Assembly: GCA_015061545.1 (NCBI GenBank)
Contig: SUWJ01000020.1
Coordinates: forward strand, 1 to 40,323
Length of the DNA: 40,323 bases
Origin: Lentisphaerota bacterium
GTDB lineage: Bacteria > Verrucomicrobiota > Lentisphaeria > Victivallales > Victivallaceae
Reading direction: 5' to 3'
Position 1 is the stretch's first letter. Each line of letters begins with the position of its first letter. The translations under genes were made by a program, and so were the position numbers. Positions 19,139-27,140 of this stretch are shown here, one piece after another. Below the pieces are notes generated by a model. That model searched no databases. It saw nothing but the letters and a program-made list of their open reading frames with translations, and was not told the DNA's origin.

Positions 19139-20140
19139 ATGAGCGGAAAAATCACAAATTGCAGAATATTGATAACCGGCGGAGCCGGGTTTATCGGCTC
19201 AAATCTGGTGGAAAAATTTTTGAAGCAGGGTAATATAGTAACTGTGCTGGATAATTTTTCCACCGGCAAACGCAGCAATATAGCTTTATGGCAGAACGAT
19301 CCGGCATTTTGCCTGATAGAAGGCGATATTTGTAATATGGATATTTGCCGTCGGGCAGTTGCGGGACAGGATTATGTGCTGCATCAGGCGGCGCTGGGCA
19401 GCGTTCCGCGCTCGGTCAAAGACCCCATGACTACGACTGCGGTGAATATTCTGGGTTTTGTCAATATGCTGTACGCTGCGCAGGAAGCTGAAGTCAAACG
19501 CTTTGTTTACGCCGCCAGCAGTTCGACCTACGGCGACAATCCGCGTCTGCCCAAAGAGGAAGACTCCATCGGCAAACCCCTGTCGCCTTACGCCATAACC
19601 AAGTATGTCAACGAGCTTTATGCCGAAAACTTTCATAAACTTTACAATATAGATACCATCGGACTGCGCTATTTCAACGTATTCGGCCGCCGTCAGGATC
19701 CCTCCGGAGCTTATGCGGCGGTGATACCCAAATTTGTTCAAAGCCTGATAGCGCACGAAAGTCCGGTCATCAATGGCGACGGCAGTTACAGCCGCGATTT
19801 TACCTATGTGGATAATGTTCTGCAAGCCAACGAACTGGCGCTGGCAACAGAAGATCCGGCGGCATTGAACACAGTTTATAACGTTGCTTGCGGCGAACGG
19901 ACCGATCTGAACGGACTTTTTGCCATGCTCAGAGAATTTTTGAGCGAATATGATCCTGAAATTGCCAGGGTCGAACCAGTTTACGGTCCCGGCCGCGCCG
20001 GAGATATTCCCCACAGTCTTGCCAGCATAGAAAAGGCGCGCAGACTTTTGGGTTACAATCCGGAATTTGACGTAAAAAGCGGTCTGCGCAACGCCGTAAA
20101 ATGGTATTACGAAAATCTGTTCAAAAAGCTTCAGGCGTAA
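19139..20140 (+). CDS. UDP-N-acetylglucosamine 4-epimerase-like (WbpP type)
   Basis: A 333-residue NAD-dependent sugar-nucleotide epimerase of the extended SDR family. The NAD loop TGGAGFIGS is near the start, AASSSTYGD supplies the catalytic serine/threonine, and YAITK the Tyr-x3-Lys pair. The middle section (GSVPRSVKDP, RYFNVFGRRQDPSGAYAAVI, NGDGSYSRDFTYVDN) is close to Pseudomonas WbpP, which interconverts UDP-GlcNAc and UDP-GalNAc (and their acids). It probably supplies a surface polysaccharide or O-antigen sugar. It is the last gene of the plus-strand run and converges on the beta-helix lipoprotein gene. Confidence 0.88.
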   Translation: MSGKITNCRILITGGAGFIGSNLVEKFLKQGNIVTVLDNFSTGKRSNIALWQNDPAFCLIEGDICNMDICRRAVAGQDYVLHQAALGSVPRSVKDPMTTTAVNILGFVNMLYAAQEAEVKRFVYAASSSTYGDNPRLPKEEDSIGKPLSPYAITKYVNELYAENFHKLYNIDTIGLRYFNVFGRRQDPSGAYAAVIPKFVQSLIAHESPVINGDGSYSRDFTYVDNVLQANELALATEDPAALNTVYNVACGERTDLNGLFAMLREFLSEYDPEIARVEPVYGPGRAGDIPHSLASIEKARRLLGYNPEFDVKSGLRNAVKWYYENLFKKLQA

Positions 20141-20143
20141 ATA

Positions 20144-20215
20144 CTTGAGCATCCAGCTGCCCGCCGGATGGCGGGAACTGCATTGGCAGGATACTTTTTC
20201 AGGCGGCGGCTCAAG
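20144..20215. terminator. Nested hairpin between convergent genes
   Basis: Three nested stems can form: CTTGAGC (20144-20150) with GCTCAAG (20209-20215), CTGCC (20157-20161) with GGCAG (20185-20189), and CGCC (20162-20165) with GGCG (20170-20173) around a GGAT loop. It lies directly after the epimerase stop and before the convergent gene's stop, so it may end transcription in both directions, although there is no long T-run. Confidence 0.4.
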
Positions 20216-20233
20216 GATTTGATTTTATCTTGC

Positions 20234-21457
20234 TCAATCGCCGAAATGTTTGATTTTGAAATTTTTGCCGCCGAAAGTCGGAAATTCCTGCTTTGCCCAC
20301 GGCGGCGTATGCCATTTAAGATAGCCGCGCAGACGGTTGTCCGGATCGTATACGCCGTGTTCCATGACATTGACCAAAGGCGAATGTCCGATACCCGGTT
20401 CAAAGTTCAAACAGCTTATTTCCACACAGCATACATCTTTATGGTGGCCGAAAAGCCGGTTGCGTGTAGTGGAAAGTATCCGTTTGTTGTGCTGCGCCAC
20501 CAGCATGGTTATGTGCGAGAGGTGCGATGAGTCGTGGAAAACGATTCCTTCTTCGCAGTTATGCACATAAAGGTAATCGGCAACTACATGTTCGCCGAAA
20601 ACAAAACCGTATTTAAAGCCCTGCACAGCCACACAGCGCAGTGTATTGTGGTCGTTTTGGTCGCCGGAAGTCATCAAGCCGACCGTATGGCACGGATTTT
20701 CCTGTAATTCTTTATCAAGCAAGCCGTCGCCGATATTTTCATTCAGACAGAATTGCGAATGTTCCACCGTAACTCTGCCAACGTTCTGCAGATTGGCTCC
20801 GCTCTGGGTGGGGTACATTTTATCTTTATTCAAATGCACGCGGAATTCCAGATTTTTTATTGAAAAATGCGAAACCGAAAATTTTCCATTGAGCTTGGAA
20901 GCGCTCTTTTGCGGAGCAGCAATGATTGCCCACGGGCGGGCGGTTGCGTCATGTTCTTCCGGGGCTTCCCAGGTTGAAAACAGAAAAGTATTGTCGTTGC
21001 GTATGGTTCCAAAGCGCGTAACATTATGAGTTTGAGTAGGAGTCTTGGGTTTGATCACAATGTAGCTGTTGAGCAAACGGCAGGGCATTTCCCCCTCCAA
21101 CTCAATATTGCTGGTTCCCGGTGGAATCACCAGCTGGGCGCGCAACGGTTCGCCATTGTAAGTTTCGCGTCCCGGCGAAGCCAGCCGGTAACCTTTGGGC
21201 CGGTAAGGAAAGAAAACTTTGCCGCCGCCTTTTTTATGAACATAGTCGATCGCTTTCTGAATGGCGGCCGTATCGTCGGTAACGCCATCGCCTTTGGCAC
21301 CGAAATGGATCACGTTTACTCCAAACTCAGCCGTCGAACCGTTGAAACCGCCCGCACAGCCGGAAAACATCAGCATTATGGCAGTAAAAGCGAGAGCAGC
21401 AATAAGATTTTTCGGGAAAAGATAACGGAAAACGCCAGTTGATATTTTTCGATACAT
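20234..21457 (-). CDS. Surface lipoprotein with pectate-lyase-3-like beta-helix fold
   Basis: A 407-residue lipoprotein precursor (lipobox FSGC, cysteine at residue 34). The mature protein starts with VNVIHFGAKGDGVTDDTAAIQKAID and GGGKVFFP, the hallmark opening of pectate_lyase_3/GH28-like parallel beta-helix proteins. The remaining ~300 residues have the repeated short strands of a beta-helix (NLEFRVHLN, VGRVTVEHSQF, CVAVQGFKYGFVFGE). Such proteins bind or cut acidic or host polysaccharides; I see no catalytic set that fixes the reaction. Probably exported to the outer membrane. Start ATG 21457 has a GGGG-type ribosome-binding site, and a promoter is predicted at 21489-21516. Confidence 0.85.
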   Translation of the reverse strand: MYRKISTGVFRYLFPKNLIAALAFTAIMLMFSGCAGGFNGSTAEFGVNVIHFGAKGDGVTDDTAAIQKAIDYVHKKGGGKVFFPYRPKGYRLASPGRETYNGEPLRAQLVIPPGTSNIELEGEMPCRLLNSYIVIKPKTPTQTHNVTRFGTIRNDNTFLFSTWEAPEEHDATARPWAIIAAPQKSASKLNGKFSVSHFSIKNLEFRVHLNKDKMYPTQSGANLQNVGRVTVEHSQFCLNENIGDGLLDKELQENPCHTVGLMTSGDQNDHNTLRCVAVQGFKYGFVFGEHVVADYLYVHNCEEGIVFHDSSHLSHITMLVAQHNKRILSTTRNRLFGHHKDVCCVEISCLNFEPGIGHSPLVNVMEHGVYDPDNRLRGYLKWHTPPWAKQEFPTFGGKNFKIKHFGD

Positions 21458-21488
21458 GACAAACCCCTTTCTTGATAATGTATCAGTA

Positions 21489-21516
21489 AAGATAACACTT
21501 TTTCATAAAAATTCAA
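21489..21516 (-). promoter_or_regulatory. Predicted promoter of the beta-helix lipoprotein gene
   Basis: On the minus strand, TTGAAT (21516-21511), a 16-base spacer, then TATCTT (21494-21489), with TG one base before it. Confidence 0.4.
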
Positions 21517-21611
21517 TACTGCCGTCAATACTTTTTTGTAAAATTGGTTTGCTATTTTTCATAGAAAAAGCTGTAAATCAGCAAAATAAAGGGTAAATTT
21601 TGCAAAAAAAC

Positions 21612-21641
21612 TTGACTATTTTGAATTTTGTGGCATATTAT
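21612..21641 (+). promoter_or_regulatory. Predicted promoter of rpsT
   Basis: TTGACT (21612-21617), an 18-base spacer, then TATTAT (21636-21641). Transcription would start near 21648, leaving an unusually long leader of about 185 bases before rpsT. The rest of this 376-base gap, apart from the divergent promoter and the leader, is AT-rich and unremarkable. Confidence 0.65.
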
Positions 21642-21665
21642 TTATTCCGCATGGAGTAATTTCTG

Positions 21666-21732
21666 CTGAAATGCGCAGTCGGATTCTGTCCCCCATCCTG
21701 GCGGTATCCTCGTGAAGGCGGTGCATTTTCAG
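21666..21732 (+). promoter_or_regulatory. Structured leader of rpsT mRNA
   Basis: CTGAAATGC (21666-21674) pairs with GCATTTTCAG (21723-21732) with one bulged base, and the stem extends two more pairs inward. Inside are two small hairpins, GGAT/ATCC (21681-21684, 21695-21698) and CCT/AGG (21708-21710, 21716-21718), making a three-way junction. A 14-codon frame (21671-21715) lies within it but lacks a well-placed ribosome-binding site. A second hairpin, CTGCGG/CCGCAG (21781-21801), lies nearer the gene. Autoregulation by S20 is the natural guess. Confidence 0.4.
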
Positions 21733-21833
21733 GGAGTTTCGATATAAGAAGTGTTTTTTAAGTTATAGAAAAATGTCTTTCTGCGGCCCGAACACCCGCA
21801 GGATCGACGCAAAAGAAAAGGCAAGACAAAAAG

Positions 21834-22100
21834 ATGGCACATCTCAAGTCCGCGATCAAACGGATGCGCACCAGCCGCGAGGCCAATGCCCGCAACCGCG
21901 CCCGTAAGAGTTCTCTTAAAACTGCTGAAAAGAAGTTCCGCGCTGCAGTAGCAGCCGGTGATGCCGCCGCCGCCGCAACTCTGTTGCGCGAATGCGCCAG
22001 CGCGTTCGACAAGGCTGCCAAAAAGGGCGTGATCCACGCCAACAAGGCATCGAATAAAAAGTCTCAGCTCGACAAGCTGATGAACAGCATTGCCAAGTAA
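21834..22100 (+). CDS. rpsT: 30S ribosomal protein bS20
   Basis: An 88-residue, very basic helical protein of the small ribosomal subunit that binds 16S rRNA. The start HLKSAIKRMRTSREANARNRARKS and the end ANKASNKKSQLDKLM are standard bS20 sequences. AAGG lies upstream of the ATG. It is transcribed together with the 29-residue basic gene that follows, up to the terminator at 22247-22280, from the promoter at 21612-21641. Confidence 0.98.
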   Translation: MAHLKSAIKRMRTSREANARNRARKSSLKTAEKKFRAAVAAGDAAAAATLLRECASAFDKAAKKGVIHANKASNKKSQLDKLMNSIAK

Positions 22101-22143
22101 TCAACAATTTTTCCGTTTAATTTACAAAAAAAGAGAGTTCACA

Positions 22144-22233
22144 ATGGGCAATTTGAAGAAAAAGCGCCGTAAGAAGATCGCCAAGCATAAGCGCAAGAAG
22201 CAGCTTAAGGCTATGCGTCATAAGAACAAGTAA
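22144..22233 (+). CDS. 29-residue ribosomal protein of the mS38/bS22 (AURKAIP1/COX24) type
   Basis: A tiny open frame: ATG at 22144, TAA at 22231-22233, 29 residues, of which 18 are Lys or Arg and 3 more are His. The pattern GNLKKKRRKKIAKHKRKK followed by RHKNK matches the AURKAIP1/COX24 C-terminal domain, whose mitochondrial member is ribosomal protein mS38 and whose mycobacterial member is bS22. In the ribosome such peptides lie near the decoding-centre rRNA. It has an AGAG ribosome-binding site, lies 43 bases after rpsT, and is followed by a strong terminator, so it is clearly an expressed gene and not a chance frame. Standard gene callers can miss it. Confidence 0.8.
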   Translation: MGNLKKKRRKKIAKHKRKKQLKAMRHKNK

Positions 22234-22246
22234 GTTTCTGGCATTA

Positions 22247-22280
22247 AACGCTCCTGAGTTTTTCAGGAGCGTTTTTTTTT
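22247..22280 (+). terminator. Intrinsic terminator of rpsT and the mS38-like gene
   Basis: AACGCTCCTGA (22247-22257) and TCAGGAGCGTT (22263-22273) form a perfect 11-bp stem with a 5-base loop, followed by an unbroken T-run to 22280. Confidence 0.92.
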
Positions 22281-22415
22281 ATGTGGCGCAATACCGCTTG
22301 ACAGATAAGCGCCGGGGGATGTTGAGCGCGGGCAACCAGCTATTATGGCAAGACAACCGTTGTTCAGGCTGACTTGTCGGACAAAGATCCCGCACCAGCC
22401 GCCCCGGATGGCAAT

Positions 22416-23567
22416 TTACATGATTTGAGCGCCGGCGCCCGGGTGACAGATGATACATTCGGGGGTGACGCGGGCAAATTCCTGATAAGATTGCGCAATG
22501 GCTTGCTGATAATCGTCGAGCTTATCGTTTTCGACCAGATGGATGCTTATGCCGCCGAATCCGCCTCCTGAGAGTCTGGCGCCGAGCGCACCGGGCAATT
22601 GGTGCGACAGTTCGATAAGTTTATCCAGCGCGGGGGTGGAATTTTCAAAATTCACTCTGGAGCTTTCGTGAGAATCCCACCAGAGTTGACCGAAGGCGCG
22701 CAGATCGTTATTTTTCAGCAACGCGACCGCTTGCATAACGCGTTCGCACTCGCCGGTAACGTGCAATGCGCGGCGGAATTCTTCGTCGGAGAGAATATTT
22801 TTTTCGGACTTGAGCAGTTCGGTGGATACATCCCGCAAGGTTCTGACTTCCTTATGGCGGGCGGCGAGTTTGGCGGCAGCGCTTTCGCAAGCGGCGCGGC
22901 GGGAGTTGTATTCGGAATCCACCAGATTGTGTTTTTCCATGGAATTGACCACCAGAATTGATGCAGTTGATTGCATGGAAACGGTTTCCAGCACTTCCAC
23001 GGTGCGGAAGTCGGAGAGGATGAAGGAGTCCTTAACGCCGAAAATACTGCTGAACTGATCCAACAGACCGGTTTTCAAGCCCAGAAAGTTGTTTTCCACC
23101 CCCTGCCCGATGCGGGCGGACTCCGCCGGCGGGATCTCCAGCGAATAGAGTTTCTGCAAGCCGAAAAGCACCGCCGTTTCAAAGGCTGCCGAGCTGGACA
23201 TACCTGCCGAAAGGGGCACGTTGCTGTCGATAACAGCTTCAAATCCGCCGACTTTTATATTGCGCTTGCGCAGCTCGGAAACAACTCCTGCGGGGTAAGA
23301 TGCCCACTTGGGGCGGATTCTGCATGAGAGATCGCTCAAATCGACCACGGCTTGGCTCTGCGCCCGCAAGTCGTAGATAACGGCTTGCTCATTACCGGTT
23401 TTCCGCATGGCAACTGAAGTGCGCTGATCCACGGCACAGCTTAATACCACGCCTTCGTTGTAGTCGGTGTGATTACCCAGAATTTCCAGTCTGCCCGGGG
23501 CGCTTGCCACGGCTTCGGGCCGGCTGCCGAAAATTTCGGCAAATGCCGAAAGAAGTTTGCTGTACAT
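22416..23567 (-). CDS. Galactokinase-like GHMP sugar kinase
   Basis: A 383-residue GHMP kinase, close to galactokinase, which phosphorylates galactose at C1 with ATP. The N-terminal sugar site is APGRLEILGNHTDYNEG, the ATP loop SAGMSSSAAFE, the catalytic aspartate region KTGLLDQFSSIFG, and the C-terminal GARLSGGGFGG. In classic galactokinases the first motif reads GEHTDYN, and the Glu contacts galactose; here it is Asn-32. The usual galactokinase partners (galT, galE) are not beside it, so a related sugar is possible. Its ribosome-binding AAGGA lies inside the last codons of ispH, six bases upstream, so the two are translationally coupled. Confidence 0.88.
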   Translation of the reverse strand: MYSKLLSAFAEIFGSRPEAVASAPGRLEILGNHTDYNEGVVLSCAVDQRTSVAMRKTGNEQAVIYDLRAQSQAVVDLSDLSCRIRPKWASYPAGVVSELRKRNIKVGGFEAVIDSNVPLSAGMSSSAAFETAVLFGLQKLYSLEIPPAESARIGQGVENNFLGLKTGLLDQFSSIFGVKDSFILSDFRTVEVLETVSMQSTASILVVNSMEKHNLVDSEYNSRRAACESAAAKLAARHKEVRTLRDVSTELLKSEKNILSDEEFRRALHVTGECERVMQAVALLKNNDLRAFGQLWWDSHESSRVNFENSTPALDKLIELSHQLPGALGARLSGGGFGGISIHLVENDKLDDYQQAIAQSYQEFARVTPECIICHPGAGAQIM

Positions 23568-23573
23568 AATTTA

Positions 23574-24473
23574 CTATCCTTTATAAATATCGCAATGGTG
23601 ATTTTTTTCCAATATCGTTAAAGATCGTTCGATCAATATTTCAGGTGCGGAGGCTCCCGCCGTCAACCCGATCCGGTTGAAAGCGCTCAGATCCAACGTC
23701 AGCAGCTCGGCAGGATCGTCGATCAGGCGGGCGGGGATTTGCGCCTGCGCCGCCACTTCGCACAAACGGTTGGAGTTGGAGCTGCGGGGCGAGCCGATCA
23801 CCAGCAGCAATTCGATTTGATTTCGGCTGATAAGCTCCCGCACCGCCTGCTGGCGCTCGCTGGTGGCATAGCAGATACCCGAAGCAAATTCCAATTCAGG
23901 ATAACGTTGGCGCAAGGCGGCAATAACCCCGGCAACATCCTCCGTACACCAGGTGGTTTGAGTCAGCACCACCACTTTACGATCCGGCTCAAATTCGGGC
24001 AGCGCGGCACAATCTTCCGCATTGCTGACGCAGTAAATATTGCCGCAGCCCAGAACGCCGACCGTTTCGGGGTGCTGCTTATGCCCGATGAATATGACTG
24101 CGCTGCCTGCTTGCGAGTGTCGGGAAGCCAGTTCGTGCAGATGTTTGACCAGCGGGCAGGTGGCATCGACCACCTTGAGTTTGCGGAGCTGTGCCTCGGC
24201 TTCCAGCTGGGGCGGCACCCCGTGAGCGCTCCAGATCACCACCGAATTTTCCGGCACTCCGTCCAGGGAATGAACAAAAACTACGCCGTTTTGCTTTAAT
24301 TCGTTTACAATAAAGTTGTTATGCACGATTTCGTTGTAGATGTATATCCTTTGTCCGCCGGGATTATCTTCCTGCAGTCGGCGGACAAAATCCAATGCGC
24401 GGCGCACTCCGTTGCAAAAGCCCATGCTTTTGGCAGTAAAAACGCTGCGGCGCGGTGGAGTTTTTTCAGGCAT
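23574..24473 (-). CDS. ispH: 4-hydroxy-3-methylbut-2-enyl diphosphate reductase
   Basis: The last enzyme of the MEP pathway, making IPP and DMAPP with a [4Fe-4S] cluster. The three cluster cysteines are present: GFCNGV (Cys-20), DATCPLV (Cys-106) and GICYATSERQQAV (Cys-201). The substrate-binding EIVHNN, SAHGV, GHKQHPE and GSPRSSNSNRL segments are in place. Length 299 residues is normal. It is the first gene of a pair with galK; an AGG precedes the ATG at 24473. Confidence 0.97.
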   Translation of the reverse strand: MPEKTPPRRSVFTAKSMGFCNGVRRALDFVRRLQEDNPGGQRIYIYNEIVHNNFIVNELKQNGVVFVHSLDGVPENSVVIWSAHGVPPQLEAEAQLRKLKVVDATCPLVKHLHELASRHSQAGSAVIFIGHKQHPETVGVLGCGNIYCVSNAEDCAALPEFEPDRKVVVLTQTTWCTEDVAGVIAALRQRYPELEFASGICYATSERQQAVRELISRNQIELLLVIGSPRSSNSNRLCEVAAQAQIPARLIDDPAELLTLDLSAFNRIGLTAGASAPEILIERSLTILEKNHHCDIYKG

Positions 24474-24606
24474 AGATCAACCTTATAGCTTGATTAAATG
24501 AATTTGCTGTTTTATTGACGGATTAAAATATTGCTCCAAAACGATCATTTTGCAACTCGCTGAAATCCTTTTCTGTAAAAAAAGTCGAATATTAATGGTA
24601 AAAACA

Positions 24607-24635
24607 TTGCTTAGAATGTGAAACTGTGCTATAAT
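24607..24635 (+). promoter_or_regulatory. Predicted promoter of recJ
   Basis: TTGCTT (24607-24612), a 17-base spacer, then TATAAT (24630-24635) with an extended TGC before it. The leader would be about 24 bases. Confidence 0.75.
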
Positions 24636-24665
24636 ACAAACATGACAATTTAAAAAGGATTGATA

Positions 24666-26381
24666 ATGGGCTCTAAAAAATGGAAATTGACTCGGGCAAA
24701 TATATCAAGCGAAGTTGAAGAATTAATGCGGCAGCACAATCTGCCGCGTCCGATCGCGCTTTATTTTGCCGCTCGTGAAATCACTGCCAAACAAGTTGCG
24801 GGTTTTTTGAATCCGCAGTTGCGTAATCTGAGCGATCCGTACCGTTTTCCCGGTATCGAGAAAGCTGCCGAACGCATTTGGCAGGCGATAGCCAACAACG
24901 AACATATCCTCATCCACGGGGACTACGATACTGACGGTATCACCGGCAGCGCGCTGCTGTCGCTGGTGCTGCGCCGCAACGGTGCCAAAGTCAGCAGCTT
25001 TATTCCCCACCGGTTCGATGACGGATACGGCTTCACCCCCGAAAGTCTGCACAAAGCGCTGGCGATCTTCGGACCCTGCCAGCTGCTGATTACGGTCGAT
25101 TGCGGTATTACCAGCGTTGATGCGGTTGCCGAAGCGGTGAATATGAACATTGATACGATCATTACCGACCACCACGAAGCGGGCAACGAATTGCCGCAGG
25201 CGCTGGCGGTGATCAATCCCAAGATCTACCCCGAACTGGAAGATATGCACATTCTTTCGGGGGCGGGTACGGCGTTCAAACTCTCCCACGCGTTCATCAA
25301 ATACGGCCGCGAACACAATCTCGGCGGGTTCACCACCCATCTGGAAGATGTTCTGGACTATGTGGCGCTGGGTACGGTGGCAGATATTGTGCCGCTGCTG
25401 GGCGAAAACCGCATTATGGTCAAATACGGTATAGATATACTCAAAAAACAGTTCCGCCCCGGGATCCGGGCGCTGATCGAATCGAGTAAACTCAAGAGCG
25501 ATCTTTCGCCGTCGGATATAACTTTCAAGCTGGCGCCGCGCATCAATGCCGCAGGGCGGGTGGGCGATGCCAATATAGCGCTTTCGCTGCTGGAATCGGA
25601 TAATATTGTCGAAGCCTACCGCTTTGCTTCGGAGCTGGAAAATTACAACCGCAACCGGCAGGATAAAGAGCAGGAGATCTATCAGGAAGCCCGCGCCCAG
25701 CTGGAAAGCAACGGGCAGCTGCAGGAAAATTACGCGCTGCTGGTGGCGGGCAACAACTGGCACCAGGGCGTGATCGGGATCGTGGCTTCGCGCCTCGCCC
25801 GCGATTTCAACCGCCCGACGATCGTGCTGAGTATTCAGGATGACGGCGTGGCATACGGTTCGGGCCGCAGTATCGGGTCGCTCAATTTGGTGGCGGCACT
25901 CAGCAAGACTGCGCCGCTGCTGGAGCGCTACGGCGGTCACCCCATGGCGGTCGGGATCGGAGTAAGGGCGGAACTTATCAACGATTTTTATCAGGAGTTT
26001 GAACAGCACGTCCGCGCTCAGATGTCGGAAGCGGATCTGGAAGAATTCAACGCTTACGATGGCGAATGCAATATTCAGGAACTCAACAGCGAATTTTTTG
26101 AATACCTCAACGAGCTGGCGCCCTTCGGTCACGGCAATCCCAAACCGATCTACCGCTTCAACGAGCTGGAAGTGGTGCGGGTTTTCCCCGTGGGGCAGCG
26201 CCATACCCGCGGTATATTGCAGGATCGCTTCCGCAATCAGATCGAGTTTATCGCGTTCAAATTCCAGCCCGAAGAGTTTATGCACGGAACGGTTGATGTG
26301 CTGGCAACGCCGCAGATCAACAATTACATGAACACCGATCGGGTGCAGCTGAATATTTGCGATGTAAGGCTCTCTTATTAA
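24666..26381 (+). CDS. recJ: Single-stranded-DNA exonuclease RecJ
   Basis: A 571-residue 5'-3' exonuclease on single-stranded DNA, used in recombination and mismatch repair. The DHH-superfamily metal motifs are HGDYDTDGITGSALL (D-x-D), TVDCGIT, and ITDHHE (the DHH itself); the DHHA1 end has GGHPMAVG. A C-terminal OB-like domain closes the protein. Length matches RecJ (~570). The ATG at 24666 has AAGGA six bases upstream and fits the promoter at 24607-24635; a TTG six bases earlier is less likely. Confidence 0.96.
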   Translation: MGSKKWKLTRANISSEVEELMRQHNLPRPIALYFAAREITAKQVAGFLNPQLRNLSDPYRFPGIEKAAERIWQAIANNEHILIHGDYDTDGITGSALLSLVLRRNGAKVSSFIPHRFDDGYGFTPESLHKALAIFGPCQLLITVDCGITSVDAVAEAVNMNIDTIITDHHEAGNELPQALAVINPKIYPELEDMHILSGAGTAFKLSHAFIKYGREHNLGGFTTHLEDVLDYVALGTVADIVPLLGENRIMVKYGIDILKKQFRPGIRALIESSKLKSDLSPSDITFKLAPRINAAGRVGDANIALSLLESDNIVEAYRFASELENYNRNRQDKEQEIYQEARAQLESNGQLQENYALLVAGNNWHQGVIGIVASRLARDFNRPTIVLSIQDDGVAYGSGRSIGSLNLVAALSKTAPLLERYGGHPMAVGIGVRAELINDFYQEFEQHVRAQMSEADLEEFNAYDGECNIQELNSEFFEYLNELAPFGHGNPKPIYRFNELEVVRVFPVGQRHTRGILQDRFRNQIEFIAFKFQPEEFMHGTVDVLATPQINNYMNTDRVQLNICDVRLSY

Positions 26382-26422
26382 AGAAAGTTGTAATTGCATA
26401 AGCGACAACTATTTTTATTGCA

Positions 26423-26446
26423 GCTGCAAGTTGGGGTCCTTGCAGC
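26423..26446 (+). promoter_or_regulatory. Hairpin in the leader of the sigma factor gene
   Basis: GCTGCAAG (26423-26430) and CTTGCAGC (26439-26446) form a perfect 8-bp stem with an 8-base loop. A weak promoter (TTGTAA 26388-26393, 16 bases, TATTTT 26410-26415) would start transcription about here, which would put the hairpin at the 5' end of the sigma mRNA. Confidence 0.4.
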
Positions 26447-26480
26447 GCAGATGCTGTTTGGGGGAGAAAAGGGGATTATT

Positions 26481-27140
26481 ATGCAGTCAAAATACACTTG
26501 CAACAGCAGGAAAACAGTTTCTTACACCACGCGCAGTTCGTTTTTGCGCGATGTCCAATCGGGCAGCGAATCGGCGTGGTTCGAGTTTCACCGCAAGTAT
26601 GCGGGTATGATCCGCCATATCGGGATGAAGCGGCAGCTTACGCCCGAGGAGTGCGACGATCTTCTGGTGGATGTGCTGGTGATTTTCTGGAAGAAACTGG
26701 ATAATTTTATCTACGAACCCGATCGCGGGAAGTTCCGCACTTATCTGGGCAGAATCACCAACTACGCAGCGTATAAGATCTTCCGCAAGTCGCATCGGCA
26801 GGCTTTGCCGCTGGAAGAGGAGATAGATTTGAACTATCCTGAGGATGTTGACGGCGATTATATGGACGAATGGCGGGATTTCATCCTCGAAAAAGCGCTG
26901 GACGAACTTAAACAGAACGTTGGCACGGATAATTATCAGATCTTTTATATGTCGGTTTTCCAGAAGCGTTCTGCCGATGAAATTGCTGTTGTCACCCGCA
27001 AGTCGAAGAATAATATTTATGTGATCCGTTCCCGCTGTCTGAAAAAACTCAAGCAGCTGATTGCCGCTTACCGTCAGCGGGAAGAGGTGCTGCTGAGGGA
27101 CCATTCGCACAAAATCGCGTCGGAAAACATTGAGTTATAA
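26481..27140 (+). CDS. ECF-like sigma-70-family RNA polymerase sigma factor
   Basis: A 219-residue sigma factor. Region 2 spans about 28-103: SAWFEFHRKYAGMIRHIG, DDLLVDVLVIFWKKL and RTYLGRITNYAAYKIFRK are the core-binding and -10-recognition helices. Region 4 (about 134-193, ending DEIAVVTRKSKNNIYVIRSRCLKKLK) is the helix-turn-helix. There is no region 3, as in ECF factors. AGGGGA precedes ATG 26481, the same site as on the convergent kinase gene. No anti-sigma gene is adjacent; instead the 3' end overlaps, tail to tail, a membrane Ser/Thr kinase gene by 67 bases. ECF factors of PVC bacteria often pair with such kinases, so phosphorylation of, or through, this kinase is a reasonable guess. 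Confidence 0.85.
   Translation: MQSKYTCNSRKTVSYTTRSSFLRDVQSGSESAWFEFHRKYAGMIRHIGMKRQLTPEECDDLLVDVLVIFWKKLDNFIYEPDRGKFRTYLGRITNYAAYKIFRKSHRQALPLEEEIDLNYPEDVDGDYMDEWRDFILEKALDELKQNVGTDNYQIFYMSVFQKRSADEIAVVTRKSKNNIYVIRSRCLKKLKQLIAAYRQREEVLLRDHSHKIASENIEL

Noticed and set aside
21671-21715. 14-codon leader peptide for rpsT
   Set aside because: The only GGAG is about 14 bases upstream and there is no run of regulatory codons; kept only as part of the leader structure.
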